Counted from the stretch's first letter, positions 1 through 12,852 are shown. The stretch is 64,000 bases of DNA from Ziziphus jujuba (GCF_031755915.1 NC_083390.1:18135001-18199000); one strand, 5' to 3'. Numbers and translations are program-made. Notes: generated from the letters alone by a model not told the origin.

Positions 1-1100
1 CAGAAAATTAAGTTTCAATCGGGTTCAACTGTTAAGTCTCACATTTATAGTTTAGAGGCGTGGATACGAGGCACTGGGATAAAAAGGAAAACTATCATAA
101 ATAATAAAAAATAAAAAAACAGTTTCGGTCCATTAACCGATTAACGGACAAAAATTCTTATACTAACTGAAATCGACCGATGAACAAATTTTATTTTAAT
201 TTTTTCAATTTTATCATAATTATATTTAAATTAATATTTTTTAAAAATCATTATTACTTGTTTTAGATATCTATATCTATTAAAGCAAACTCATTTGTTA
301 GTTTCTATCAATTGAATACTTTTTATCTATTAATTTCAATTGTTAAAAATAAAGAGGTTAAAAATTAATATATAATTGAATAATATTATAAAAATATAAT
401 TTTAAATTTTAGAACATATGGTAATTTTTCAAATATATAGATTTAATTGTAATTATGACAAAATTAAAAATGTATGAATGAAATATTTCTTAAAACAAAT
501 TAGAGATATATATAAAAATGGATATAAAATAAAAAACAAATAAAAAAGAAGAAGATAAACACTAACTGCAGTGAAGGGTGCCACCTTTCTCTCTCTTCTA
601 ATTTTTCCCTCTCTCTCTATCTCTTTTGAACTCTCTTTTAAATTTGCAGGAAAATTTTAGATCTTAATTGAGCATGAAAGCAAGTTTTCTTATTTTGTAT
701 CGTTAAAATTGAAAAATGTTTCAAAGAGAAAAACAATTATTATTATTTTTTTCTCCCTCTGCTTTTCTAGAGAGAATAACATGGAAACGAGTTCACAGAC
801 AACTAAAGAAACGAACTCTGTACAATAATAATGGTGAATTGAAGCAAAATAGAATTTTTCATTTTCTTCATCAAACTTATTATCAGGTGTGAGAAGCTTA
901 ATTAACATTTAAAAAACCAAAAAAAAACCAAAAAAACAAAAAAACAAAAAAAAAAAAAAACAAAAACCAAACCAAAACAAAACAAAACCAAAAAGAAAAA
1001 CAAAGATAGAAAACAAATGCACGTCCACCTGATCTTGACATTCCAAATCAAGAATTCTCTTCAGTTTCCAACATGTACGAGTAAATTAAATACTGCAAGA
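1..1100. other. AT-rich intergenic DNA
   Basis: No gene is visible. The stretch is AT-rich, with a CT-rich patch near 585-635 and an A/C low-complexity tract at about 911-1012 made of A runs broken by single or double C. The short reading frames here contain no recognisable motif and overlap low-complexity sequence. Confidence 0.7.
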
Positions 1101-1179
1101 ATTCTTATTGGTTAAATAATAAGAAAAATAAATAAAATAAATAAAAAGGAGCATGGTTTTGATTGGAAGACAGGTGTAT

Positions 1180-3532
1180 TGTCTTAATCAGTTGATGGAA
1201 GTAAACGAGAACGGAGTTGGGGGGAACAGAAACCTGAAGCATTCCTTCAAGTACAAGCAAAACTTTCTTCATGGTGGGACTTATATTTGGGTCTTCCTGG
1301 AGACACCAAATGGCAACCATCACAAACCTCTCAACCATTTTTACATCACCCATGGCCTCCACATCATTTTCAACCAGACCATCTAATTTCCCATCCATAT
1401 AGCACTCATAAACCCAATCAGTTAAAATTCTCTTTTCCTCATCAACCTCCATCTCTACATTTCTCCTACAGCAAATGATTTCTAGCAGAACCACACCGAA
1501 GCTATACACATCGACCTTCACAGACACCGGTGCAGACCTGAACCAATCAGGGGCAACATAGCCCTTTTGTTCCTCTGATGTTCTTTTTTGTATGGCTTTG
1601 ATTCATGAGCAAAGATTTACCCAACCCAAAGTCAGAAATCCAAGCATTGTAATAGTCATCGAGAAGTACGTTGTGAGGCTTTATGTCACAGTGGATTACC
1701 TGGGTGCTGCATTGCTCATGCAAGTAAACGAGTCCTCTTGCAATCCCCGAATGCTATTTTCGTCCTCTGTTTACAACTGGGTTTTGGATGTCCAAAGAGG
1801 AAATAGAACTCGTACACCAGCTTTCTATGCTGTTTCTCATCACAGTATCTAACTAGTTGGACAAGATTCTTGTGACGTGTTTGGCCAATAGCATTAACTT
1901 CTGCTTTGAATTCTTTGTTATTGTCTTCAAAAACTCTGTCTAACATCTTGACAGCAATGAGACCAGCTGAGAACATGATTCGCCTTTGTAAACTATACCA
2001 CAAGATCCCCTTCCTAGCTCTTCTTAGAACCCATTTGTTGCCTCTGATAGCTCTTTATAGGTAAACTTCTGCAAGTTACTTTGGACGGAAATTTCATTTG
2101 GAAAAATTCCAACAGCTTCTTCCATTAATATTCCACCAACAAACATGAAATTGACCAACAAAGAACTGCCTAAGAGTGCTGACACCACAATAACCAAAGT
2201 CTCTTGGTCTTTTCCATCCGATCCATCTGGAGGGTTTAAATTCGCTGTAGATGAAAAATTAACTCGCCCAAAATTGCCTCCCTCTCCCATTGGAAATGGT
2301 AGTTTCTTCTTTCAACAACTGTTGCCCCAGAAATGGCTCCTGCACATAGATAGTCATGCATACAAGCACTTCTGCAGCTCTCCATACTAAAAAGGCCAAG
2401 CATCTCATAATCATTCATTGACCAATCAGCATTGGGGATCTCCTGCATGAAGTACTCATCATGTTGGCTTTCCCTAACACTATCACAACCCACTAAGAAT
2501 TTCTTTTTGCAGCCATTATACGCATCGGTAGGATCAACTAAAGAGTACCCATCAGGACAATTGCAGCTGGGTCTTCCATCAAATTGAGTTGTGCAGATAC
2601 TATTTATAACCACATTGTCCAGTTCCATGCCAAAACATGTCACATATATTTTCAGGTAGATAATACAATCAACCAGCTTTGATTGGCGGCGGAGGGTTCC
2701 TTTGGGTGATAACTTAAAGTGAGAACTCCATCAAAATTTAGACACACTCTTTGATAAGAGTTGGAAGCTTTAACTCTTATCTTCCGGAATTAAAACATCG
2801 GATTAGTCTCCATTTCTATGCAATAAATACAAGTAGCCCGATTGATCAAAGATCACTTTGTAGCCAGGATTCAACACGTTCAATCCATAATTGAAGTTAT
2901 GGTCATAGTATTTTTTGAAAATAGTATTGTTGCTTGGCAAAACTATGGTATTGAGCACAGCATTACCATCTTCAAGCACTTGGAACTGGTATCTACATCG
3001 GGAGAAATTGTAGTGGCTTTTTTCTGAAAGAAAGAAAACCACCTATTTCCATGGTCTGAGTAGGCAGTAATGTATCATTGGGATGGCTGAAGCTCTCCCA
3101 AATGGGTTTGGATTTCTGATCCATGAGTACAAAGTTTCCGGTATTGTTCATAACAGTGTAGGAAACTGGAGCAGAGGATTCTGTTTTCCTGAACTCCATA
3201 ATTGAGAACCTTGAGGGTCTGTGAGGACAAGTCCACGATCAGCAGTTAGCTCAAGTCTGGAATTTCTTGGGGCAGGAATATCTCCACTTGCATGCCAAAC
3301 CGTGGTCATTTTGGACATAGTTTGTGATACCAAATGGAAGCAAGAAGGAATTATCACCAAGTTGGTGAAACCCAAATGCAAAATCTTCAGAAGGTGATGG
3401 AAGCCACGCAGAGTCATCCCCTGCAGTGAGAAAAGATCCGAAACTTATATTGCCATTGGTTTGAGCAGTGACGGCAAAAAATGGAAGTTGGAGAAGCAAT
3501 AAAAGGAAATAGGGAAGAGAAAAAGTAGCCAA
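1180..3532 (-). pseudogene. LecRLK-1, broken G-type lectin S-receptor-like serine/threonine kinase
   Basis: An intact relative would be a plasma-membrane receptor kinase of the LECRK/RLK1 group, with signal peptide, bulb-type lectin, EGF/PAN, transmembrane segment and kinase. Reading leftward from 3532 the pieces appear in the right order but in different frames: signal peptide and lectin start (3251-3532), lectin (3148-3417 and 2993-3199), S-locus-like part (2803-3042), EGF/PAN (2236-2643), transmembrane and juxtamembrane (2024-2290), kinase N-lobe (1716-2003) and kinase C-lobe (1105-1527). At least six frame changes separate them. The expected start ATG reads TTG, with an in-frame TGA four codons upstream. 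The HCD catalytic-loop triplet is still present near 1690. An indel in a run of C (coding strand) near 1220 shifts the C-terminus. Introns are not expected in this family, so splicing cannot rescue it. Compared with the copy at 56.8-59.2 kb it is the most decayed of the three. Confidence 0.9.
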
Positions 3533-3544
3533 AATGCTGGCTCA

Positions 3545-4975
3545 ATGTAATACACGCTTTTTATAACAAAATCCATAATATATATAGATCAAAGATTGAT
3601 AACTGTTTTGGCCCCCATACGAAAAGTAATAGGTGTTTTTGACAGCGATTGAATTTTCTAACATCTGGACAAAAGTTACTATGCATCACGCATATGGAAG
3701 ACTATAGACTTTGACTATTATTTTAAATAACAATAAAAATCAAACAATTTGAAAAATTCCAAAATTGAAATGTCTATATAACTATATTAAATAAGAAACC
3801 ACCTGCATGCAGGCATCGAAAACTCCCTTAAACGTTTAACAGCTGAGAAGTTCATGAATCAATATAAACTAGTAATATATAAAAATATATAAATGTATGT
3901 ATGTATGTGTGTATTGATTTATGCATTCAAGGCAAATCCTTACCCCAGCTAGGTTGCTCAACCAACATGTACATACGTTTAATAATTAATATAATATATA
4001 TAAATAAATAAATTTTTAAGTATTAATAGTTTGAAGATACTGTAAGTCTCTAGGTTAGAAATTCTAGTAGCTAAATAATCTCTTAAGGTAGATATATGTC
4101 CAAAAAAAAGTTTTAAATAATCTAACAATAATACTAATGGATACCAAATTATTTATCAAATGATAACATATCATTATTTTATTAGCTTTCATTGAATTTC
4201 ATTTGTCATCATCTTGGCACACCACTTGAAAAACTGGATTCAATTTGTCCTAAAATTTTATTGTGAGAGTCTGATTGTTTAGTCTATTAAGTTTAAAGAT
4301 CAGCACTTGAGTGTGGTAATCTTAATTTTTTGGACAACGAATTTAGGGCATTATTGATGACACGGATGATTGTGTTTGATGAATGGATATACTTAAACAC
4401 ATTATTTTTTTCTTCTTCTGCTTCTTTTGTTCTCGAAAGCAATCAGGGGATTCAAACTTATGATTACTCTCAAAGTAAATAGAAAGTTTTGTCACTAGAC
4501 TATTCTCGACGGGACCTTAAGTGCATTAGTTTTAACAACTCCTGCAAAATGTTATATGTTGTTTGAAAAATTAACCATTAAGAGTTAAAAGAAAAGAATT
4601 ATAGTGTTGAAATATCTATAGTTGCTTCGGGAAGGTAGACCACTTCAATTTTCTCATATCTCTATGGTAAGGAAAGGACAATGAGTGTTTTTTTGTTTTA
4701 TTTTTCATTTTTTATTTTTATTTTTTTGTTGGTAAAAGTTGTTGGTCATTGGACAATGAATATTTTTTTTTGGTTGGCATTGTTTTTTTGGGGGGTAAAA
4801 GTTGTTAGTCATTCTTAAGTGGTTGTTGGTCATTCTTAATAGTTAACTAGTCTCGCTAAGAGGTCTAAATGCAATTTCCATTACCATATATCATTATTAT
4901 TGCTTTCCTTGGACCAAATATGAAAGTTGTATAACATATCATGGTAATTCATTAATATCTATGTAGTATGACTTC
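3545..4975. other. AT-rich intergenic DNA, putative LecRLK-1 upstream region
   Basis: No gene is seen. The first few hundred bases would have been the promoter of LecRLK-1, which is read leftward. T-rich tracts occur at 4688-4790. Confidence 0.6.
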
Positions 4976-4980
4976 AATAA

Positions 4981-5128
4981 GAATGCTAAATTAAGGACAT
5001 TATGCAGATTCACATCCTATAATATATTATGGGATAAAATTTATCCACAACATATTATATGGGACAAAATTTATCCTACAATATATTGTGGAATGCACAT
5101 CCATAGGATATTCTTAATTTAGCATCCT
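4981..5128. mobile_element. Possible short MITE with imperfect inverted ends
   Basis: The left edge contains ATGCTAAATTAAG. The right edge contains its reverse complement, CTTAATTTAGCAT. Inside lie two direct copies of a unit built on an ATAAAATTTATCC-type near-palindrome (about 5033-5078). This is the size and structure of a miniature inverted-repeat element. I could not find a convincing target-site duplication, so the class is open and it could be a chance or decayed palindrome. Confidence 0.4.
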
Positions 5129-6390
5129 CACAGGAATCTAATTTTATATATAAATATATATATATATATATTTCTGTTATAAAAAATGTATTTTCGTGGA
5201 TACCTAAAAAATTTACATGAGTATATGAAAAAAAAGAGATGTAAATTTTTTTTGACATACCCATCCTTTTAAAGATACTAAAGAATACATGCACATATTG
5301 AATAGGACATACATTTTTTGTAGCATTACTATTTATATAAATAGCTTTTCTGTGAAACAGATATCCGTATAATTTTTAACTTGTGGAATAGAAAATATTC
5401 TCAGAACATATAGAGTTAATTAATTTGCATTAATCAATTTCTTTCCAACAAATCTTAACTTTTTAAAGAAGGAAAAGTTAAAAAAAAAAAAAAAAGAAAA
5501 AAAAACATATATACACGTATATTTTTTTAATTGAACGCGATGCCATCATATTAATATATATATATATATAGAATTATGAACAACAATAACAATTAGATTT
5601 CGGAGATAAATAAAAAATTAATTATTTAAAATGCTCAATTCATTAAAAACAAAATAAATAAATAAATAAAAAGACTAGAGACTCTTCTGTAAGCAAAAAA
5701 TAAAGTTTTGAAATAATTAAAACATACCTTAATTAATAATAAGCATATACCTTGCCCCTCATCCTAACTTTTTCTTGAATTTTACTTTACAGATTTTCTT
5801 GTGCTTTTCATGCAGCCGATGATGTTGCTATTTTGTTGCACATTTGTCTTTTTGATGCTATGTGGGGTTTTGCTTGTATAACGAATCAGGGATGTAACAA
5901 ACTTAATTATAAGAATCGACTTCAATATTTGGCTTTTTTTATCTGTATTTTAGCTGTGAATATGCTTATGTATAAACCACTTATCCTATATATTCATATA
6001 TAATACAATTAGCAATTACAATGTTTCAAAAGCAATAATATTTCTAAGACTAGAATTGTAGTAGCTAACAACACAGAAGGTAAATAACTATTATCTCAAG
6101 AACTCCTGCCTAAACGCCATATTCAGTTCCAAGGTGATCTCATCTTTATTATTATTACTTTCTTTTTGTGCTTCCAATCTTAATTTTCTTTTTTACTAAT
6201 CCTTCAGTTTTCTTCATTTTACATTCACCTACTTTAACAATATACTGTGCAATAGAATCAATATATATATATATATATATTACAAGAACAATAACCTATA
6301 ATCAGAAACTAAGATTATTTTATTCTATATTAAGGATAATCAGAAACTAAGCATATATAACATTTTACCTGTGACTGCTAGGCAGAATGC
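5129..6390. other. AT-rich intergenic DNA with (TA)n microsatellites
   Basis: TA dinucleotide runs occur at about 5153-5170, 5555-5571 and 6261-6280, and there is an A-rich run at 5479-5505. No coding signal was recognised. Confidence 0.6.
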
Positions 6391-6393
6391 GAA

Positions 6394-7496
6394 ATGGCAC
6401 TAACAAGTCGCAGCTACCAGCTGAGTGCAACTCCAGTTACCATTTTTGCTCATTTGTTAGTGATGGCAGTGATAATCCTTGTGCGTATTTGGCTCATACA
6501 CTTTCGACCGGGCCTTGCTTTCGAATCTGTCAAGAAGCAGAAAATTCTAAACGCAAACTCTTCCTTATAACCCCTCACTTTGCAATTACAATTTTTCTTT
6601 TTCTGATCTTTCTTTATTTCTCAATGATTTTCCCCTTCTACAGATGCATATAATTCTAATGATTTTCATCTTTCTTTCTTTCTTTGTTTTTTTTTTTATT
6701 TTTTTTTTATTTTTATTTTTATTTTATTTTTATTTTTTTTTAATTTAAATCACAAAAATAGACACTCCTTTCAAATTTAGAACCTGGGTTTGATGCAGTT
6801 GTATCATTGATAGCACAACCTGTCTCTACAAAAATAAATCTTATTTTTATAGCAAAACTTACAACTTGTAAGGTTGTTTCATATATGATCTCCTCTCTTG
6901 TCTAAAGAAAAATTGAAGAACGATATTAATAACAATCTAAATGAGTCTCATTGTAGCAGCAATCATGGCATACCAGACAGTCTATGCTAGAAAGAGGTCT
7001 CAGAAAGGAGTGCACTTACTATTCCACTTCATTGCTCTTGTGGTTGGTGTTTTGGGGACTTATGCAGCTTTCAAAGTTTCACAATGAGATAGGGCTTTAA
7101 AACATGTTTACTTTACATTCCTGGATGAGTATCGTCACCATCTGTGCATTTGGTTTGCAGGTAATTTGCTTCAATAACATACAGATAAATTTCCAGTATG
7201 TTCTGTTGCTTAAAATCATTGTCTTCTTTTCCACAGTGGCTGTTTAGTTTTTTCACCTACTAGTTCCCAGGTGCAGAGAAATAAACAAAACCAACGTAGA
7301 AACCATTGCATAAATTTGTGGGCATGGTCATCTTCCTCTTGGGAATATGCACAGCTGAGACAGGGTTGTCTCGAGTTGGCTACTTCTTGGGGTGCAGCCA
7401 AGAAGCTCTTATTGTTCAACTTTACTGGCCTCTTGATCTCTCTTTTTGCAGTTTGTATAAGCCTCTCTATCATCCCGCCTCGAGATGATTATTAGT
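6394..7496 (+). pseudogene. Broken cytochrome b561 / transmembrane ascorbate ferrireductase
   Basis: Cytochrome b561 proteins are di-heme membrane proteins that carry electrons from ascorbate across a membrane. Exon 1 (ATG at 6394 to about 6552) encodes a start of the family type (MALTSRSYQLSATP) and the first hydrophobic helix, ending in the family's HFRPGLAFES and KKQKILN motifs. The next visible exon (about 6941-7161) holds AIMAYQTV, a QKGVHLLFH helix and, in another frame, LHSWMSIVTICAFGLQ just before a GTAATT donor. An exon from 7237 reads WLFSFFTY, then TAG where Trp is expected. The last exon (about 7306-7496) gives HKFVGMVIFLLGICTAETGL and, after a frame change, FNFTGLLISLFAVCISLS with a C-terminal PPRDDY. 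An in-frame TGA near 7085, several frameshifts, a GC in place of a GT donor after exon 1 and a missing VHP-type segment show that it is dead. Confidence 0.85.
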
Positions 7497-7499
7497 GTT

Positions 7500-8175
7500 G
7501 TTGAGGCCCCAGTGAAATAAAATACACTTATAACTCAAATATGGTGTATTTATTACCATCTCTTCAATTATTTCTGATCCAAAATAGAAATTATCAAATA
7601 AATTTGAGGTCTTGTTCAACTTCTCCTTTGGACTTGTGATATTGCAGCCAGTTTTGTTAGTATCTATTATCTATTATCTATTTTTGCCTCTATCTTACAA
7701 TGGAAATTATTTTTTCAAAAAAATACAGCTTTGAAAAGTTTTAAATTGGAAATGAAGGAAACAATTCTTTTGGAGTCCTACAAAATAGTTAAAAAAAACA
7801 AATTTTCTGAACAAATTATTAAGCTAGGAAGGAGAAAAAAAAAAAAAAAAAAAAAAAAAAAAGGTGAAAGAAGATAAAATTATAGAGGGTCTAGTAGGAA
7901 TACGTGAAAGAAATTGATCTTCTGGAACTTACACTTTAAAATGGTAGCAGGCCAGACCAGGGCTTTTGTTATATACAATTATTTTGCACGAGCTACCAGG
8001 GAACTAGACACTCTGTCACATCTCCATCTTGATCTACCATACAATGAATACCTGCATATAAAAGAGGTAATAGATAAATTGTTAAAGCCCTATTCTATCA
8101 AAGAATAAAACCAAGAGTATATGTCACACTTCATTCTACGTTTAGAAAAGCAGAGCCTGGCCCTTTTGCGACTTG

Positions 8176-8217
<42 letters not shown>

Positions 8218-8668
8218 GTGTGTGTGTGTGTGAGAGAGAGAGAGAGTCGTAAAAATACCACTGACGAAACAGGAATCATTCAATACTTGGACCAAAGATG
8301 CTGGGCATGAAAAAATACAGATCTGACTATGAATAAATCAACCATGTTTGTCAATTCAGTGGATCCACTCATTGATAATGGTGAAATCTACATGCCAAAG
8401 CAATCAGATCATATATCTGTAATGCATTGTATGTCCCATAATAGGTCCCATTCTTCTACCCTTTCCCGGGAGTCGATGACTATTCATAGCTATTACCTTG
8501 ACACCAAAGAAGAGTTCGACCCAATGCTTTATTTCTGTCCTCGTTGATCGAAGCATTCTGTCTTCAAACTTTTAGCCATTAGACAGTGAAGTCCAAAATT
8601 ATAATCCAAGTAACGCACCGGCAGCAAGTTATCAATTTGCAAAGGCCATGTAAATATAAGCATTGACC
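7500..8668. other. Intergenic, simple repeats and two unrecognised short reading frames
   Basis: A pure A run lies at about 7836-7862. A composite simple repeat at about 8178-8247 consists of a long T run, then (GT)n, then (GA)n. Two forward frames (7914-8108 and 8329-8547) show less biased composition than the surroundings and could be decayed exons. I recognise no domain in either. The second ends 125 bp from the convergent PPR gene. Confidence 0.45.
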
Positions 8669-8671
8669 AAG

Positions 8672-11293
8672 TCATAACTGTACGGGTTCTTTTATTTGTT
8701 GATCCAATGTACTTAGTATACTATAAATAATGCCTCTTTTTGGATGAGAAGAATCTCCTGCTATGAAAGTGTTCTTCTCCCTCTCTACTTCAATCCAGCT
8801 GCATCCTGCTGGCTTTTTCAAATCTCTAGTCTTCATCAGTCTTCTTACTTCTGCAACCTGATCCCATCTAGCCCCTGCCGCATATAGGTTTGACATCACT
8901 ACGTAGTTGCCAATATTATCAGCTTCAACTTCAAACAGGTGATCAGCCACAAGACAGCCCAATTCCACCTTGTGATATGTCCTACAGGCACCTAGCAATG
9001 TCCCCCAAATGTTTGGATTAGGTTTAATTGGCATCCTTGTAACAAAGGAAAAAGCATCATCAACTTGGCCACCTCGAGCAAGAAGATCCACCACACAAGC
9101 ATACTGTTCCATGGTTGGATTCATCCCATGAGCCTCTTCTATTGAATAAAATATCTCCAACCCTTCATTCACAAGGCCACCATGACTGCAAGCAGATAAA
9201 GCAGCAGTGATGATAACATGATCAGGCTTCATACCCATCTCAAGCATATGAGCAAAGACCCTCAATGCCTGTTTCCCCATACCATGCATTGCAAACCCAC
9301 CCACCATAGCTGTGAACATAACCAGATCCTTGTATGGGCTTGACTGAAAGAGCTTATAAGCGCAGGCTATAGCACCACATTTTGCATATACATCTAACAG
9401 AGCTCCCTTCAAATGAATATCATCAAGACAAGCTCTGACAACATATCCATGACACTGCTTCAGAAGATTGACTGAGGCCATCTGAGAACATACTGGAAGG
9501 AGGCTCATGATAGTCACAGCGTCAGGCTTCAATCCTTGAGCTTTTAACTGCTGGAAGAAATCAAGAGCTTGATCAGGACAATCATTTTCAGCATAAACAC
9601 GAACCAACAGATTCCAAGTTGTGAGATCTGTTTCAAACATCTTGTTAAATAAAATACGTGCACCATCATATGCTCCACAATTTACATAACCCGAGATCAT
9701 TGAATTGCAAGTGACCAAGTTCTTTTTGTCTGATAAAGTTTGAAAAATCTTGTATGCATATTCCATGTCACCAAATTTCGCATATGCATCAAGTAATGCA
9801 TTTCCAATGGTGGGTACGATATCACCTAATAAATAACCAGCCCTAATAGAATAACCTTGAGTTTCCTTAACCTTGTGTACTGTCAAAAATGTAGCACAAA
9901 AATGAATAATGATCAACATGGTAACAGAGTCGGGCCTTAATCCTTCAGCAAACATCCTTACTAATAGGTTCAGAAACTCAGCATTATACCCACTTTCTGC
10001 AAAGGCATCAAGCATAGAATTCCATGATATTAAATCTGTCCTGGACATGGTAAAAAATGTTTTGGATGCTGCCTCTACATTGTTGCATTTTGCATAGAAA
10101 CTTATCATGGCATTTCCGACAGCCACATCTTCAGACAAGCTAGGATGTCGAAAAATATACCCATGTATGCTTTTGCCTACCAGCAAGTTCTGTAAGCATC
10201 CACAAGCAGGAAGAATGCTGAGAATAGTTACAGAATCAGGCATAATTTTATCCACTGAAAGTAACCTATGAAATAAATCCAACGCTTTCAACCATTCACT
10301 ATTTGATGTATACCCTGCAATAATAGCATTCCACGAAACCAAGTCTCTAGAGTTCATCCTTTCGAACAAGGATTCAGCTTGTTCTGTATGTCCAAGTCTT
10401 AAATAGAAGCTTACTAAAGAATTGCACACAGAAACATCTGCTTCCAATTCATTCCTGTGTATTACATAACAATGGATTTCTCTTCCACACCGGTAGGCAA
10501 AACTTTCATCTAAAGAAGCACAAACAGGCAAAATAGTTGCAATAGTTGCATAGTTGGGTTTTATTGGACCTTTCAGCATCCGGCCAAATAAATTGAACGC
10601 ATCATTGATGAACCTATTCTCAGCAAACCCTGCAATAATAGCATTCCATGAAACAGCATCCTTGTGGCTAATGCTATTAAATGCAGTATACGCATCGTAG
10701 TAAACTAGGCCACATTTTGCATACATTGATACAAGAGAATTTCCTACAAGGTTATTTGTCTCCAATCCAGATTTAATCACATAAGAATGAATGCATTTTC
10801 CTGCATCTATGAATCCTAATCGAGCACACACTGGCAAAATGATAGCAACGGTAATAGGGTTGGGCTTCGTATCACCAACTGTATACATTGCATAAAACAA
10901 GTTCATTACTTCGTCATTGTGCATTCGAGAACCAGAAAACCCAGATAGAATGATGTTCCATATGACAGTGTCATAGTAGCCCATCTGGTCAAACATTTGT
11001 TTGCAATCATCAAGCTTGCCACATTTGGCATACATGTTAAGCACTGCTTTGGATACAGCCTGACAGGAAAAATGGCCCTGTTTCACAACATAACCATGAA
11101 GAGCCTTCCCCAAGCTGATGGCAGAGAGGGCAGAACATGCCTTGAGAATGGGTCCAAGTACTCGATGATTGGGTTCACGCCCAAATAAAGATCCTAAATT
11201 TTGAACAAAAAGGGACAAACTTTCAACCCTTCCGGCATCAAAACAATAGCTTCTGATTGTGGTTTTCCATGTTTTGCAATTTGGGTGAAGCAT
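8672..11293 (-). CDS. PPR protein, E-class, At5g08490 (SLG1) orthologue
   Basis: Intronless gene for an 873-residue pentatricopeptide repeat protein. The chosen start is the ATG at 11293: the GTG two codons upstream follows an in-frame TGA and is not a plausible plant start. The protein is built of PLS-type PPR motifs throughout, with recurrent VGNALVSMYAKCG-like, DLVSWNAIIAGY-like and PDSVTILSILPACG-like blocks. It ends in an E-type extension containing the family signature CSWIEVE and a HPKR motif, and it has no DYW deaminase domain. Order, length and the final EPVQL closely match what I know of Arabidopsis At5g08490 (849 residues), reported as SLOW GROWTH 1, a mitochondrial C-to-U RNA-editing factor for nad3. 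The same role is inferred here; lacking DYW, it would need a partner deaminase. No frameshift or stop is present. A mitochondrial presequence is not obvious by eye. Confidence 0.93.
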   Translation of the reverse strand: MLHPNCKTWKTTIRSYCFDAGRVESLSLFVQNLGSLFGREPNHRVLGPILKACSALSAISLGKALHGYVVKQGHFSCQAVSKAVLNMYAKCGKLDDCKQMFDQMGYYDTVIWNIILSGFSGSRMHNDEVMNLFYAMYTVGDTKPNPITVAIILPVCARLGFIDAGKCIHSYVIKSGLETNNLVGNSLVSMYAKCGLVYYDAYTAFNSISHKDAVSWNAIIAGFAENRFINDAFNLFGRMLKGPIKPNYATIATILPVCASLDESFAYRCGREIHCYVIHRNELEADVSVCNSLVSFYLRLGHTEQAESLFERMNSRDLVSWNAIIAGYTSNSEWLKALDLFHRLLSVDKIMPDSVTILSILPACGCLQNLLVGKSIHGYIFRHPSLSEDVAVGNAMISFYAKCNNVEAASKTFFTMSRTDLISWNSMLDAFAESGYNAEFLNLLVRMFAEGLRPDSVTMLIIIHFCATFLTVHKVKETQGYSIRAGYLLGDIVPTIGNALLDAYAKFGDMEYAYKIFQTLSDKKNLVTCNSMISGYVNCGAYDGARILFNKMFETDLTTWNLLVRVYAENDCPDQALDFFQQLKAQGLKPDAVTIMSLLPVCSQMASVNLLKQCHGYVVRACLDDIHLKGALLDVYAKCGAIACAYKLFQSSPYKDLVMFTAMVGGFAMHGMGKQALRVFAHMLEMGMKPDHVIITAALSACSHGGLVNEGLEIFYSIEEAHGMNPTMEQYACVVDLLARGGQVDDAFSFVTRMPIKPNPNIWGTLLGACRTYHKVELGCLVADHLFEVEADNIGNYVVMSNLYAAGARWDQVAEVRRLMKTRDLKKPAGCSWIEVEREKNTFIAGDSSHPKRGIIYSILSTLDQQIKEPVQL

Positions 11294-11299
11294 ATCCAC

Positions 11300-12850
11300 A
11301 AGCAGCTCTCAAACATCATTTGTGACACAACAACTTGCCATTGCTATCAATACTGAAGCTATCCCACCTTAACCAGCTAGAAGTAGAATTACGAAGTGCC
11401 ACCTCTACAAGGAGAAGTCCCTTTCTCTTTGGCATTACTACAAACATCTTGCACTCAAAGCTCGTTGAATATTGATTCTGGCGCAAAATATTCTACCCTT
11501 TGTTGGCATAGAGAACCAAGAAGACATAGAAGAGAAATGAGAAGCAGTTTCGACCAAAAAAAGAAAAAGAAAGAGAAAACCCAGCAATGGAAAAACTGGG
11601 TTTATTCTTTGAGTTAGCGGGAGTTGGGATAATAATTCGAAATGATCATGGGAAAATGATGGGTAAACCAGTGTTTAGCTGCCAACTCCAATAGCAACGG
11701 TGATAGAAGATAGATTTGCTTCGCCACAAATTTTCGGCTTCCAACAGTTTAGTAGCTGTGGAGATTGATCGGAAAGTTGCAGCCCAACCCAACTGCGTTC
11801 ATGCTGAAAGAACAGTTGTATGGTAATAATGCAAGGGTTTTATATTTTAGCCAAAAAAAAAAATGCAAGGGTTTTATGGTGCTTGTAAATATTCTGAATT
11901 GTAATTTAAAAAGTAAAAAAAAAAATATATATATATATATATATTAACTTGTTACCTTCTTTTTTTTTTTTTTTTTTTTTTTTTTGGTGAAAAATTAGTT
12001 TTCTAGTGAGTCCAATAGAATAATTCCAAATCATTCGGTATCATACATTTAAATAAATTTTATAATTCAAGTATCATTTTTTTTAATTCTTTCTGGAAAT
12101 ATGTATTCTCCTTTTTCTTTTTTCTTTTTGGGGCAAATATATTGTGTTCTACTTGGACAGTTGTTTTCTATTTTTTTTTTTTTCTAGAAAAAGAAAAACC
12201 ACCCATTGTCTTGAAATAATATATATAATAATTTGAATTAATTAAACTAATTTCTATTTATTTTTGTAGGAATAGTTGTAAATATTATATTTTAATCGCC
12301 ATGCAAATTTTAATAAACTTATTATTATTATTATTATTAGAAAAATGTGCCATCATAGGGTTTAATAGATTGCATTATTTGTTTTTGCGATACCCAGTAG
12401 ATTTTAAGTGACAAAAAAAAAAGTATAATGCAATGAATGATTTAGATTAAAAGCCAAAGATCCAAATCCATTCCATTTCCTTTCCACAAAAGTGATCTTT
12501 ATTTTATAAACACTAATAGAGATAAAGAAGGAGATAAAGATGCCTCCTCTGTTACACACTGCCAATAGAAATCATCTCTACAATAAAGAAGCACACAGCA
12601 ATGAACCAAGAAAATCACAGGTGCTGCTCTGATTTAACACTGCTCTTGACAAAAAGGTAGCAACTAATAATGAATAATCAAATGTTAAGCATTCTTAAAA
12701 GAAAAGTGAGAGTACGAATTATCTGATAATATATGCAACAGCATCATTAACTTCGAAGTGGAATTGGAAACAATTACAAAATCAAAAAACTTGTCCAAAA
12801 CTTTATGTTGTATCCCAAAAAAAAAAAAAAAAAAAGAATAATGTCACCGA
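11300..12850. other. PPR gene upstream region and AT-rich intergenic DNA
   Basis: The stretch 11300-11640 is less AT-rich and is the likely 5' UTR and promoter of the PPR gene, which is read leftward. Further right are A and T homopolymers (11850, 11917-11942, 11962-11985, 12170, 12818-12836) and a TTA run near 12318. No other gene was recognised. Confidence 0.55.
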
Positions 12851-12852
12851 AG

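Noticed and set aside
1153..2390. Forward frames opposite LecRLK-1
   Set aside because: Antisense of a decayed kinase gene; no family motif.
9909..11188. Forward frames opposite the PPR gene
   Set aside because: Antisense shadows of an intact, well-recognised gene.
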